Part shown: one piece after another, positions 19,985-28,823 of the stretch
How positions within the stretch are numbered: position 1 is the stretch's first letter
Layout: each line of letters begins with the position of its first letter
Assembly (NCBI GenBank): GCA_025370055.1
Contig: CP073041.1
Location: forward strand, 1,922,001 to 1,986,000
Direction: 5' to 3'
DNA length: 64,000 nucleotides
Source: Woronichinia naegeliana WA131
Lineage (GTDB): Bacteria; Cyanobacteriota; Cyanobacteriia; Cyanobacteriales; Microcystaceae
The notes under the pieces: generated by a model
Told to the model about the DNA's origin: nothing
The model's input: only the letters and a program-made list of their open reading frames with translations
The model's database searches: none
Translations under genes and position numbers: made by a program

Positions 19985-21373
19985 GGGTGCGACCTTTAGT
20001 TGATAAAAGCTGTTGTAATCAGGGTTCTACAGGGAACCCATATTGATCAAGTTTTGCCCAAAATTGACTCCATCGTTCCTTGGTCAATACCAAAGCTCGT
20101 AGGCTCAAAATAATTCCTGCTCCTTTTTCCTTCCATCGCATCCCTGAACAACATAATCGTTGTTTGACCAACGTCTTACAAGCTGCTTCCGTAACACCTG
20201 AACCAATCGGATACTTTTTCTCTATGTATTCAGCATAATCCATTTGATGCTGATGATTCTCGTAATAAGTAATCGCCGCTTGTAGTTTCTCGGTAAGATT
20301 CTTAGAATGACTTTTTTCTTCTTTGACTTCTTTCATCAGATTTAGCAGTTCTCCTGCTTTTCCTTTTTCATGCTTGAGTTCTCGACAATTTTCAGTCAAC
20401 CATTCTTTTTGTTTTGACACGGTATTCGGATGCAACGCTTCTGCCAAGGCACCTAAGTAACCAGAGGCATGATAGAAATCTAATATCTGTTCTTCCGTTT
20501 GCTTTTCTAAAAACTTCCAATTTGATTCTGCCCCGTCTGCTATCCCGACCAATGTTGCCTCTGGATAACGGTTTTTCGCTCGCTCAATTTCTCTTTCTAA
20601 TCTTTCTAGAAAACTCTTTTTTCCATACTCTGGTGCCGCACCTAGATAGATTGTATGTTGACGTTCGCCTTCACTATCGTATAGGGAAACGGTTCCCACC
20701 ATTGCTTCACGGTAGCCATCCTCACACATCAGCATACAGGTTCCATCTAATCCTATTCCCACTGTTGCAATTTGGCTATCCTCCTTGGGCGGGGCATAAC
20801 TCCACGCTTCTTCTTTTGCCTGTACCACACTTCCTACTGCTTCACTCAATCTTTGGATATAGGATAGCGCTACTTTTCTACCATGATTTTCTAATAAATC
20901 ATTTTTCACCTCTTTGCCTGCCATCCCTGACATTTTTGAGGATACCTGTTTTGCCAATAATGGCGTTGATGTTATGATTATCCTTGCTTCTCTTTCTAAG
21001 GGGCAATACGTTTTTCCTCCTACTGAACGCTGATATACATGACGATTCACTATAACCTCACCATAAGGTGTTTGATATTCTTTCGGTTGCTCTCCCTTAC
21101 TCTTCCAGATTTCTTCACCGATTTTTAAGGGTGAACCATCTGTATCTAAATATTTCAAGGCTTCTTTGCTGGCGATGCAACCTACTTCGTTTAAGCCTTT
21201 TTGAATATTTATTTCTGTATCCAACATTGAACGACTGAGTTCTAATGTTAGTTCTATTTTTATCTTTGAACCCTCTACATTAATTAGTTTTGCTGTCATC
21301 ATTGTTTCCTCTTTGTCACTTTTCATCCCATGTTAACACTTTTCTTTTCCTTCATCAACTAAAGGTCACACCC
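19985..21373 (-). mobile_element. ISKra4-family element, copy 3 (intact, nested in copy 2)
   Basis: A 1389-bp element with GGGTGCGACC/GGGTGTGACC ends. Its target is the 3' end of the copy 2 transposase gene, duplicated as GAACGATG at 19977-19984 and 21374-21381. It is one base shorter than the other three copies because it lacks the frameshift replacement. Confidence 0.92.
20019..21326 (-). CDS. ISKra4-family transposase, intact copy
   Basis: A 435-residue transposase and the only one of four copies with a continuous frame. Across the region where the others shift it reads VYQRSVGGKTYCPLEREARI, which fits the family pattern. The catalytic core contains GIGLDGTCMLMCEDGYREAM, VGIADGAESNW and DFYHASGYLGALA, and then IGSGVTEAACKTLVKQRL near the C terminus, supplying acidic DDE-type residues. 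The first codon ATG at 21326 is followed by a second at MMTAK. It probably supplies the enzyme that could also mobilise the three defective copies, whose ends are almost identical. Confidence 0.88.
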   Translation of the reverse strand: MKSDKEETMMTAKLINVEGSKIKIELTLELSRSMLDTEINIQKGLNEVGCIASKEALKYLDTDGSPLKIGEEIWKSKGEQPKEYQTPYGEVIVNRHVYQRSVGGKTYCPLEREARIIITSTPLLAKQVSSKMSGMAGKEVKNDLLENHGRKVALSYIQRLSEAVGSVVQAKEEAWSYAPPKEDSQIATVGIGLDGTCMLMCEDGYREAMVGTVSLYDSEGERQHTIYLGAAPEYGKKSFLERLEREIERAKNRYPEATLVGIADGAESNWKFLEKQTEEQILDFYHASGYLGALAEALHPNTVSKQKEWLTENCRELKHEKGKAGELLNLMKEVKEEKSHSKNLTEKLQAAITYYENHQHQMDYAEYIEKKYPIGSGVTEAACKTLVKQRLCCSGMRWKEKGAGIILSLRALVLTKERWSQFWAKLDQYGFPVEP

Positions 21374-21467
21374 GAACGATGGAGTCAATTTTGGGCAAAA
21401 CTTGATCAATATGGGTTCCCTGTAGAACCCTGATTACAACAGCTTTTATCAACTAAAGGTCGCACCC

Positions 21468-21713
21468 AGTAGAGTTGATACTTAAACCAGTAAAGTCAAG
21501 ATTAGATGAAGAATTTAAAGAGTCATAGGTCAAAACATCAAAGGTACTACCAAGAGTGGGAGTAAAGTTATTCAGTAGGCTAACATTCAATGTTCCATCA
21601 AAAGCGGCATTTCCATTAATATCCACTTGATCAAAGTTAGTTCCTGCGGTGCTTCCTCCCAGTTGAATATTGATATTTGCACTATTGGTTTCTGTGTAGC
21701 TGCTATTAATAGT
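21468..21713 (-). pseudogene. Surface-protein middle fragment, upstream of the ISKra4 insertion
   Basis: An in-frame continuation of 17110-18680 once ISKra4 copy 2 is removed. It encodes LTINSSYTETNSANINIQL, GTNFDQVDINGNAAFDGTLN and FDVLTYDSLNSSSNLDFTGL. This is the segment that usually follows filamentous, glycine/asparagine-rich repeats in cyanobacterial adhesins. It is cut at 21714 by an IS5-type element, and nothing beyond that element continues it. The adhesin N-terminal fragment at 40667-41434 on the other strand is a plausible missing part. Confidence 0.65.
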
Positions 21714-21715
21714 TA

Positions 21716-23406
21716 GGGCTTGCTGAAAAAAGCTGAAACCTTTACGGAGAAAAATAGTAGGCGAATTAAGAACCGCTAGAATGCACGAAAATAGGGTAGA
21801 ATGCCTCAAAACCATTGCATTAAGAAGAGAGAAAGCAGATGTACCGAAAGCAACAGTACTCAATTGAAACACCAGAAAACTTGAAAAATCTGTTCGGCGG
21901 GCAGTTAGACGAAGAAAATCGTTGGATAGAAATGTCAAAAATGATTCCCTGGGAAGAATATGAGGAAGAATATGCAAAAAACTTCACAGAAAAAAAAGGA
22001 GCCCCAGCCAAATCATTTAGAATGGCATTAGGAGCATTAATTATCAAAGAAATTTCAGGAAAAAGTGACAGAGAAACAGTAGAACAAATAAAAGAGAACC
22101 CTTATTTACAGTACTTTATAGGAATGGAAAGCTATAGTAGCAAAGAAGCATTTAATGCGTCAATGATGGTTCATTTTCGTAAAAAAATAGGAATGGAATT
22201 AATAAATAAATAAAATTAATAAAGAAATAGAAAAAAAGCGACGGGTGTAGCGTCAGAAAAAAAAGAAAATGAAGGAAAGTTATTGTTAGATGCGACTTGT
22301 ACACCAGCAGATATAAAATATCCAACGGATATAGGAATATTGAATGATGCCAGAGAAAAAACAGAAAAAATAATAGATAAGCTGTATGAAGAAATAAAAG
22401 AGAAAAGGAAAGAAAAGCCGAGGACTTATAGGGAAGTGGCAAGAAAAGAGTACTTAGCCATAGCAAAAAAACGTCGTGTGTCAAAAAAAGAAAGAAGAAA
22501 AGGAACAAAAAAACAACTAGGATATATAAAAAGAAACTTGTCTCATATAGAAAAAATGATAGAAGAGGGAGCAAAGTTAGAAAAACTAACGAAAAAAGAG
22601 CAAGAAGAGCTTGTAACGATAGGAAAAGTGTATGAGCAACAGTTAGAAATGTATGAAAAAAAGACAAATAAAGTAGAAAACAGAATTGTGAGTGTAAGCC
22701 AACCTCACGTGCGTCCAATAGTGCGTGGAAAAGCGGGAAAAGCAGTAGAGTTTGGAGCTAAAATATCGGCAAGTAATGTGAATGGCTTTGTCTTCTTAGA
22801 CAAATTAAGTTGGGATAATTACAACGAATCGGGAGATTTACAAGCGCGAATAGAAGAATATAAAAGGGAAACAGGATGTTATCCGGAATCGGTTCATGTG
22901 GATAAAATCTATCGAACAAAAGCGAATCGAGCTTATTGTAAAGAAAGGGATATAAGAATGAGTGGTCCCCGATTGGGAAGACCGCCGAAAGAGGTGAGCA
23001 AAGAAAAAAAGAAAGAGGCACGCTCAGATGAAAGAGTGCGTAATGCCATTGAGGGTAAATTCGGACAGGGAAAGAGGAAATTTAGTCTTGGTCGAGTGAT
23101 GGCCAAACTACCTGAGACCTCGGAAACGGTAATTGCGATGAACTTTTTGGTAATGAATCTTTCTACTCTACTTCAGAAGACAAAAAGTAAAAAGTTGTAG
23201 AGTCGTTTTTCTTGTGAAAAATGGTGTTAATTTTCCTCTCTTTTGTGAGGAGTGATTTGTGTTGACCTTTTTAGACAGAAAGGAACAATAGATTAAACAA
23301 AATCTGTATTTTGATTTGTTTCCATAAGGATAAGTTATCTATGCTTTTTCAGTCCATACTTCCCTAACCCACATTTCTTTCGTTTTTTGACTTTTTCAGC
23401 AAGCCC
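21716..23406 (+). mobile_element. IS5-type element with GGGCTTGCTGAAAAA ends
   Basis: A 1691-bp element with inverted ends GGGCTTGCTGAAAAA at 21716 and its complement TTTTTCAGCAAGCCC ending 23406, flanked by TA on each side. The left flank is the surface-protein gene and the right flank is an IS630-type transposase gene. The two flanks therefore belong to different loci, and this is either a rearranged insertion or a junction. Short relatives of its ends bound a 210-bp element at 25608. Confidence 0.75.
21839..23200 (+). pseudogene. IS5-type transposase with in-frame stops
   Basis: Two ORFs in the same frame: 21839-22213 (DUF772-like N-terminal domain, MYRKQQYSIETPENLKNLFG) and 22283-23200 (DDE domain with LLLDATCTPADIKYPTD, YPESVHVDKIYRT, and ERVRNAIEGKFGQGKRKF). 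Stop codons TAA AAT TAA TAA at 22211-22222 separate them. An AT-rich repeat there looks like a 4-base insertion compensated by a one-base loss in the following A-run. Apart from this lesion the protein looks complete. It is inactive as it stands. Confidence 0.75.
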
Positions 23407-24258
23407 TACATAGAGAAATTGACGGAGATAATAATCAAAGAGCCTGAAGAGTTTGGATATGAATTTGGACGTTGGACAGTAGCAAGACTATCAACTCATA
23501 TGGAAAAAGAAACGGGTATATTGTTAGGAAATACACAACTTAGAAATATGCTTAAAAAAAAGCGATTTGTCTATATTTGGGCAAAATATAGTCTAGAAGA
23601 TAAACAAGATGAGCAAAAAAGAGAGGAATTTAGAAAGAAAGTTGAAGAGTACAAGAAGCTTTTGAAAGAAAAGCCAGAATCAATCCAGATATGGTTTTGG
23701 GATGAAAGTGGCTTCAGCTTAAGAGTAATACGGAGAAAACATTGGACAAAAAAAGGAAAGCGTAAAAAAGTGAGGGGAGATAGAAGAAAAGGAAGAGTCA
23801 ATGTAATGGGTGGTATTAGATATACTGACAAAAAACGGTGGGTTGATTTGATTCCCACTGGTAACTCTCAGAACTTCAAGAGTGTATTATTAAAATTTTA
23901 CAAAGACATACAAAGAGAATGGATAGAACAAGGAAATAAAAAAGAAGACTTTGAAAAGAATGGTCTGAAGATTGTGATTATTTTAGATAATGCGAGCTTC
24001 CACAAAAAGCAAGAAATTCTAGACGAGAGCACGGAAGAAATGCCAAACATTATTTTGGAGTTTTTACCCCCCTATAGTCCCGATTATAATTTAATGGAAT
24101 TGGTATGGCATTCAGCAAAAGAATATATTGCAAATAAATTATTCAAATCAATTGAAGAATTAGAATCTCTCATCCATAAACTTCTTAATGAAGGTGGATT
24201 GACAATATGTTGGGGACGTAAAATCAAAAACAAGGGCTCAAGTATTATTGCAAGTTAA
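23407..24258 (+). pseudogene. IS630-type transposase, 5' truncated
   Basis: The frame is open from the IS5 junction, reading YIEKLTEIIIKEPEEFGYEF. It keeps the end of the helix-turn-helix region and the whole DDE domain: WFWDESGFSL, IILDNASFHKK and PPYSPDYNLMELVWHSAKEY supply D, D and E. The first 70 or so residues of a normal IS630 transposase are missing because the IS5-type element ends here. The TTG at 23419 is not a genuine start. The last residues (KGSSIIAS) may already lie outside the element. Confidence 0.75.
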
Positions 24259-24263
24259 ACTGA

Positions 24264-24445
24264 TGACAGCTTATAATCTTCAAACTACTAATAGTTGGGC
24301 TAAAATTATTCTGCTCTATTGTAGCAATGAAAGCCAGGGATTTGAACGTTTCTTTCAACTATTAGAAGACTTTAAAACACTACATAACCAAGAACAGCAC
24401 ACCGATAATATTAAAGAGCAACAATCCCTTCTTGTGCGGATTTGA
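24264..24445 (+). CDS. Unrecognised short ORF, possible gene fragment
   Basis: A 60-residue frame (MTAYNLQTTNSWAKIILLYC and on to QQSLLVRI). Composition is protein-like, with helical segments (FERFFQLLEDFKTLHNQEQ), and it lies between the IS630 relic and hicBA. I cannot name a family. The sequence just after it (GGATTTGAGGGTAGGGAGA) resembles the end of the TPR gene at 61785-61800, so it may be a leftover of a different gene upstream of a duplicated hicBA block. Confidence 0.3.
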
Positions 24446-24610
24446 GGGTAGGGAGATGGTGATGAACTGTTACAACTACCCGATTAAAAATAAAAGACCC
24501 TGGGCGGCGATCGCTCTTGCTCAACACTATGGAGTAGAGTTTCAAGGCTTGAATCCATTGTGGGAGATTTTTTCGCTAAAATCAAATGTACATATCGGTC
24601 AATTACTACC

Positions 24611-24838
24611 ATGAAACAACTCAAACAACTAACTTGTATTATTGAGCGCGAAGGCGATGATTTTGTCTCTCTCTGTCCTCAAATGAATATTGCCAGTCAA
24701 GGTCATTCTGTAGAAGAAGCCAGAAACAATTTAATCGAGGCGATCGAACTTTTTTTGGAAACAGCTAGTCCTAATGAGATTTCAGCCAGAGCCTACTCAG
24801 AAATTTATGTAACACAAATTGAGGTAGCAGTTGGGTAA
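24611..24838 (+). CDS. hicB: HicB-like antitoxin
   Basis: A 75-residue protein with the HicB partial RNase H fold: CIIEREGDDFVSLCPQMNIASQGHSVEEARNNLIEAIELFLE. The start ATG 24611 is chosen because the identical frame at 61954 starts there and the upstream residues in the longer frame are non-coding. HicB neutralises HicA and often represses the operon. It overlaps the next gene by 8 bp. A second copy at 61954-62181 differs at only a few residues. Confidence 0.85.
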   Translation: MKQLKQLTCIIEREGDDFVSLCPQMNIASQGHSVEEARNNLIEAIELFLETASPNEISARAYSEIYVTQIEVAVG

Positions 24839-25049
24839 ACTACGAGTATTATCGGCTAAACAAGTCTGTCAAATTTTAACCGAACAGGGTTTCATACAAG
24901 TTAGACAAAGAGGTAGTCATATCATTATGCAGAAAAAAATTGATAATTCTACGCTCACTATTCCAGTGCCTAATTACCCAGAAATTAAAATCGGTACACT
25001 GCAATCTATTATTCGACAATCTAATTTATCTCGCTCTTTATTTAAGTGA
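24831..25049 (+). CDS. hicA: HicA-like mRNA interferase toxin
   Basis: A 72-residue protein with a double-stranded-RNA-binding-like fold. VCQILTEQGFIQVRQRGSHI carries the catalytic His (GSHI) of HicA toxins, followed by TIPVPNYPEIKIGTLQSIIR. The start is a TTG at 24831 inside the end of hicB, so translation is probably coupled. The near-identical gene at 62174-62392 supports this start, since an upstream TTG in that copy is a stop-interrupted frame here. HicA degrades mRNA when not bound by HicB. Confidence 0.85.
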   Translation: MGKLRVLSAKQVCQILTEQGFIQVRQRGSHIIMQKKIDNSTLTIPVPNYPEIKIGTLQSIIRQSNLSRSLFK

Positions 25050-25137
25050 TTCTTATTTTAGGAGTTCAAGGATTATACCTAAAGAGTTGAAACTATTTTA
25101 GGAGTCAAATAATCAGGTCTATTAGGTTAATTTTGGC

Positions 25138-25511
25138 TTGGAATACAAAGTGGAACAATTCACTAACTCGCAAATTTACGAAGAAATTGGCAACATTGTC
25201 AGTCAATTTTCCCTTTATCAATGCCAGGATTGTGCCAAGACAGTATTAAATTGGTTGGCTGAGAATGATATTGAAGGTAAACTGCTTCAACTCAGAACCC
25301 GTTATAATGATGAAAACTATATCATCAGCGATCGCCTAAGCAATGAACAAGCAATTACCACCAATGGCAAATACTACGGCGTAGAAGTGAGAGGGTGAGA
25401 GGTTTAGTATTTGATAATCTCTCTCCGAGTGGAATGACAAAAGAAGATTGGTTAAATGACTTTCATTGCCAAAGTGAAGAATTTATTCTCAAAGAAGGAA
25501 ACAACCAATGA
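25138..25511 (+). pseudogene. Papain-fold toxin-type gene, frameshifted by an 8-bp duplication
   Basis: Residues 1-86 (IYEEIGNIVSQFSLYQCQDC, LRTRYNDENYIISDRL, NGKYYGVEVRG) match the papain-fold toxin 2 type proteins of cyanobacteria, with the Cys in CQDC as candidate nucleophile. The frame breaks at 25387-25402, where GTGAGAGG is present twice in tandem. Deleting one copy joins it to GLVFDNLSPSGMTKEDWLND and FHCQSEEFILKEGNNQ, ending TGA 25511. The stop overlaps the ATG of the next gene (ATGA), as in coupled pairs. Start uncertain (TTG 25138 or GTG 25150). A 5'-truncated relative is at 63907. Confidence 0.7.
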
Positions 25512-25607
25512 AAACAGAAATTAAAGGCGGTTTATTTGAAATCTTAGCAAAAATTAAAGCCAAACCTGGACTTTATTTGGGCAGTTCTTCCCTTTCTGAT
25601 TTATTTA
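25508..25607 (+). pseudogene. Partner gene of the papain-fold toxin, 5' fragment
   Basis: ATG 25508 overlaps the toxin stop codon by 4 bp. It encodes MKTEIKGGLFEILAKIKAKP followed by GLYLGSSSLSDLF, a start I have seen on small cyanobacterial proteins of unknown function. It is cut after about 33 codons by a 210-bp IS5-type MITE at 25608, and the remainder is not found beyond it. Position and overlap suggest an immunity or antitoxin partner, which is inference only. Confidence 0.45.
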
Positions 25608-25817
25608 GGGCTTGCTGAAAAAGTATAGAACCTTTGTCAGACAATACTTTTAGTTATTTTGGAAACGATCAGGTGCAAGGTTATGGCATTTGGAGACTCA
25701 AAATCCATGCACTTTGGTGGAAAATTGTGGATTAAAATTAGAAACCGATTTCTGAAGTCACCATTTTTCGTGCCCTGTGGCATCTAGGTTCGTTTTGTGA
25801 ACTTTTCCAGCAGCCCC
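25608..25817. mobile_element. 210-bp non-autonomous element with IS5-type ends
   Basis: The left end GGGCTTGCTGAAAAAGT matches the end of the IS5-type element at 21716. The right end is the complement of GGGGCTGCTGGAAAAGT, with TA on both sides. No ORF. It truncates the gene starting at 25508. Confidence 0.6.
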
Positions 25818-25821
25818 TAAT

Positions 25822-26055
25822 TTAGGGGCTAGATTTGACAAATATTTATATTAGTTGATATTCTACATGAGCTTTGCTCTATATACTCTTTAGACCACTA
25901 CTACAGGGCAAACGCATCTAAATTCTAGACTCCTTATCTGATAAGACTTTCAGCGTTTCATAAAAAATCAATCATGATCTCGAAAACTCTTATCCAGCCT
26001 ACCTTTCAAAAATAAGATACGTTCGCCCTGACCACCACTATCGAATCACTACCAA
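25822..26055. repeat. Intergenic repeat shared with 47621-47728, interrupted by a MITE
   Basis: Outside the MITE at 25904-26030 this sequence matches, in reverse orientation, the intergenic repeat at 47621-47728 over about 105 bp (shared blocks include GATATTCTACATGAGCTTTG and TCGAATCACTACC). The 47.6-kb copy has no MITE and acts as a natural empty site. Confidence 0.75.
25904..26030. mobile_element. 127-bp MITE, copy 1 (CAGGGC ends)
   Basis: A palindromic element of 127 bp starting CAGGGCAAACGCATCT and ending with the complement of CAGGGCGAACGTATCT. It is flanked by 10-bp direct repeats ACCACTACTA and ACCACCACTA (one mismatch). A second copy of exactly 127 bp in the opposite orientation is at 56530-56656. 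Confidence 0.85.
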
Positions 26056-26071
26056 GTTGTGCAAGAAAACA

Positions 26072-27919
26072 CTAATCTAGTTCAAATTCCTTTTGCCATT
26101 GATCGTCTTTTTGCCATTGAGGTTGTTCCGTTTTAGCCAGAATATAATTTTCTAATACCAGATAATCCATTTCGGTTCGCATAAAACAGCGATAGGCATC
26201 TTCCGGTGTACAAACAATCGGTTCCCCCCGCACATTAAAAGAGGTATTCACTAATACTCCGCAACCCGTTAATTGTTCAAAGGCTTGAAGCAGTTGATAA
26301 TAGCGGGGATTGGTTTCAGACTGAACCGTTTGAATCCTGGCAGAGTAGTCCACATGGGTAATGGCGGGGAGGGTAGAACGGGGAATATTTAATTTCTCAA
26401 TGCCAAAAAGTTGATTTTCCTGGTCGGTCATGGTTAGTCGTAAATTTTCTTTAACCTGAGCAACCAATAACATATAGGGACTAGAGCGATCTAATTCAAA
26501 ATAATCCCCAACCTTTTCAGCGAGTACTGAGGGAGCAAAAGGGCGAAACGATTCTCGGTACTTAATCTTTAAATTCATGACCGACTGCATTTTGGGATTA
26601 CGGGGATCACCAATAATGGAGCGATCGCCGAGGGCACGGGGGCCAAACTCCATACGACCTTGAAACCAACCCACCACATTGCCCTGATCCAACAGGTTTG
26701 CAACCTGGACGAAGAGTTCAGAATCAGTATAATAATGAAAAACAGCGCGAATATCCTGAAGATACTTTTCAATTTCAGTTAGACTAAAATTTGGCCCTAA
26801 ATAGGAACCTTGCATCGCATCTTTGCCATTAGTTATACGCGGCTGATTACCATACTGATACCAGGCCGATAAAGCTGCCCCGATCGCACCCCCTGCATCC
26901 CCTGCCGCCGGTTGAATCCAAATATCTTTAAACTTGCCTTCTCGGAGTAAACGCCCGTTAGCCACACAATTGAGAGCTACTCCTCCGGCCAAACAAAGAT
27001 AATCCGTTCCCAATTCTCGATAGGCCGTATGGGCCAAACGCAGAACCACTTCTTCCGTGACTTTTTGCACCGAAGCCGCAATATCCATCTCCCGTTGCGT
27101 CAAATCACTCTCTGCCCGACGGGGTGGCGCACCAAAGAGACGATCAAACTGGCCGTTGGTCATGGTTAAACCAGTGGCATAGTTGAAATACTTCATATTG
27201 AGGCGAAACGTCCCATCTTCCTTTAAATCCAGCAAATTATCTAAAATAAGATCCACATATTTCGGTTCACCGTAGGGAGCCAACCCCATCAATTTATATT
27301 CCCCAGAATTAACTTTAAAACCTGTATAATAGGTAAAAGCTGAATACAATAACCCTAAAGAATGGGGGAAATCAAGCTGCCATTGGGGGGTTAATTGATT
27401 GCCATTTCCTAACCATAAAGAAGTTGTAGCCCATTCTCCCACCCCATCCATACAAAGTACGGCTGCCTGTTCAAAGGGACTGGGAAAAAAAGCCGAGGCC
27501 GCATGGGATTGATGATGTTCTCCAAATAATAAGAGGGGTAATTCTTTGGTTTTGCAATTGGCAATTTGCGCCAGTTCTTGTTTGAGGACAGTTTTGAGAT
27601 AAAGTTTTTCCCGCAACCAGACTGACATAGCTTGAATAAAGGAACTAATGCCCTGGGGGGCGTAGGCCAGATAGGTTTCTAGCAGACGATCAAAGGTCAG
27701 TAGGGGCTTTTCATAAAAGACAATGTAATCGAGATCTCTGAGGTTAATTCCTGCACTTTCCAGACAATAACAAATCGTCTGGGTGGGAAAACGGGCATCA
27801 TGTTTTTTGCGACTAAAGCGTTCTTCCTGGGCTGCTGCCACAATCTGACCGGCTTTAATCAGAGCCGCCGCACTGTCGTGATAATACGCGGAAATGCCTA
27901 AGATGTAACTCACTGTCAC
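26072..27919 (-). CDS. NodU/CmcH-family carbamoyltransferase
   Basis: A 615-residue enzyme that transfers a carbamoyl group from carbamoyl phosphate through an adenylate intermediate to a hydroxyl of a sugar or secondary metabolite. The N-terminal Kae1-like ASKHA domain shows LGISAYYHDSAAALI, FGEHHQSHAASAFF (metal-binding His cluster) and AGGVALNCVANGRLL. The C-terminal domain shows WFQGRMEFGPRALGDRSI and VNTSFNVRGEPIVCTPEDAY. Length and motifs are complete. The substrate cannot be told; the gene stands alone rather than in an obvious nodulation or antibiotic cluster, so a glycan target is possible. Start ATG 27919. Confidence 0.92.
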   Translation of the reverse strand: MTVSYILGISAYYHDSAAALIKAGQIVAAAQEERFSRKKHDARFPTQTICYCLESAGINLRDLDYIVFYEKPLLTFDRLLETYLAYAPQGISSFIQAMSVWLREKLYLKTVLKQELAQIANCKTKELPLLLFGEHHQSHAASAFFPSPFEQAAVLCMDGVGEWATTSLWLGNGNQLTPQWQLDFPHSLGLLYSAFTYYTGFKVNSGEYKLMGLAPYGEPKYVDLILDNLLDLKEDGTFRLNMKYFNYATGLTMTNGQFDRLFGAPPRRAESDLTQREMDIAASVQKVTEEVVLRLAHTAYRELGTDYLCLAGGVALNCVANGRLLREGKFKDIWIQPAAGDAGGAIGAALSAWYQYGNQPRITNGKDAMQGSYLGPNFSLTEIEKYLQDIRAVFHYYTDSELFVQVANLLDQGNVVGWFQGRMEFGPRALGDRSIIGDPRNPKMQSVMNLKIKYRESFRPFAPSVLAEKVGDYFELDRSSPYMLLVAQVKENLRLTMTDQENQLFGIEKLNIPRSTLPAITHVDYSARIQTVQSETNPRYYQLLQAFEQLTGCGVLVNTSFNVRGEPIVCTPEDAYRCFMRTEMDYLVLENYILAKTEQPQWQKDDQWQKEFELD

Positions 27920-28137
27920 CTAGATACTTGTCTGGGTAAGGAAACATTGACAGAATAACACATCAAAATCAAGTCCCCAGAATTTTGGCGAAAAGCAATA
28001 CTGGCATGGTCGGCGATCGCTGAAATTGGGGACACCTGCGATTTTCGTTTTCGATCATCCAAGACAAGGCTGTATTTATCTCAGAGAGATCGGGATACTG
28101 TTAAAGTTAACAAAGATAATTTTGACGATATAAGTGC

Positions 28138-28788
28138 ATGGCTTCCCAACTCCGCGTCTATGTTCCCGATCATCCTCTTGTTAAACATTGGTTAGGGGTA
28201 GCCCGCGATGCTGCGACTCCTTCCGTTCTCTTCAAAACAGCAATGGTAGAATTGGGACGATGGTTAACCTACGAAGCGACTCGCTACTGGCTACCCACTT
28301 TGGATGCAACGGTGCAAACGCCCTTGGCCGAAGCCACAGCAACCTTTATAAATCCTGAAATACCGATGGCCGTGGTTCCCATTTTGCGGGCGGGTTTAGG
28401 ACTACTGGAAGGAGCCCAAACCTTGTTACCTTTGGCAGCAACCTACCATCTAGGTTTAGTTCGAGATGAAGTCACCCTAGAACCGACCTGCTATCTCAAT
28501 AAACTGCCGGATGTTTTTCCACCCCAAACCCATATTCTTTTACTAGATCCGATGTTGGCAACGGGCGGATCGATTATGGCAGCCTTAGCCTATCTCACTG
28601 AACGAGGGGCGGATCCAGCTTTGATTCGGATCATCGGAGTGGTTGCGGCTCCCCTGGCTCTACAAAAGTTAAGTGCAACTTATCCTAGTTTGCAGGTCTA
28701 TGTAGCAATGATTGATGAAACGTTAAATGAACAGGGTTATATTGTTCCAGGCTTGGGTGATGCTGGCGATCGCGCCTTTGGGACTTAA
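28138..28788 (+). CDS. upp: Uracil phosphoribosyltransferase
   Basis: A 216-residue salvage enzyme making UMP from uracil and PRPP. The PRPP-binding loop DPMLATGGS is at 137-145, the flexible PILRAGLGLLEGA segment at 81-93, and the uracil-binding C-terminal segment YIVPGLGDAGDRAFGT closes the protein. Length and motifs are standard. The start ATG 28138 lies in a 218-bp gap shared with the divergent carbamoyltransferase gene, so both promoters must be in that gap. A small membrane-protein gene follows 35 bp downstream. Confidence 0.97.
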   Translation: MASQLRVYVPDHPLVKHWLGVARDAATPSVLFKTAMVELGRWLTYEATRYWLPTLDATVQTPLAEATATFINPEIPMAVVPILRAGLGLLEGAQTLLPLAATYHLGLVRDEVTLEPTCYLNKLPDVFPPQTHILLLDPMLATGGSIMAALAYLTERGADPALIRIIGVVAAPLALQKLSATYPSLQVYVAMIDETLNEQGYIVPGLGDAGDRAFGT

Positions 28789-28823
28789 GATGGAATTCTA
28801 GAGATGTTAGGTGAGGGAAAACC

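Larger units (their letters stand above)
18728..21433 (+). pseudogene. ISKra4 transposase of copy 2 (frameshifted and interrupted)
   Basis: It carries the CCTTTG frameshift after VYQRS as in copies 1 and 4. It is also interrupted near its 3' end (after the codons for TKER) by copy 3. The last 60 bp of the gene (WSQFWAKLDQYGFPVEP) reappear at 21382-21433. Doubly dead. Confidence 0.85.
18681..21467 (+). mobile_element. ISKra4-family element, copy 2, with copy 3 nested inside
   Basis: Copy 2 runs from GGGTGTGACC at 18681 to GGTCGCACCC at 21467. It is flanked by AGTAGAGT at 18673-18680 and 21468-21475 (8-bp duplication inside the surface-protein gene). Subtracting nested copy 3 (1389 bp) and its 8-bp duplication leaves 1390 bp, the same length as copies 1 and 4. 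Confidence 0.9.

Noticed and set aside
22152-22718. 188-residue Leu/Phe-rich ORF on the minus strand
   Set aside because: It is the reverse of the AT-rich, Lys/Glu-rich IS5-type transposase and has no protein-like organisation of its own.
24432-24614. 60-residue ORF ahead of the first hicB (and the similar frame at 61775-61957)
   Set aside because: It covers repeat, HIP1 and upstream sequence and the two copies differ in composition; hicB itself starts later at a conserved ATG.
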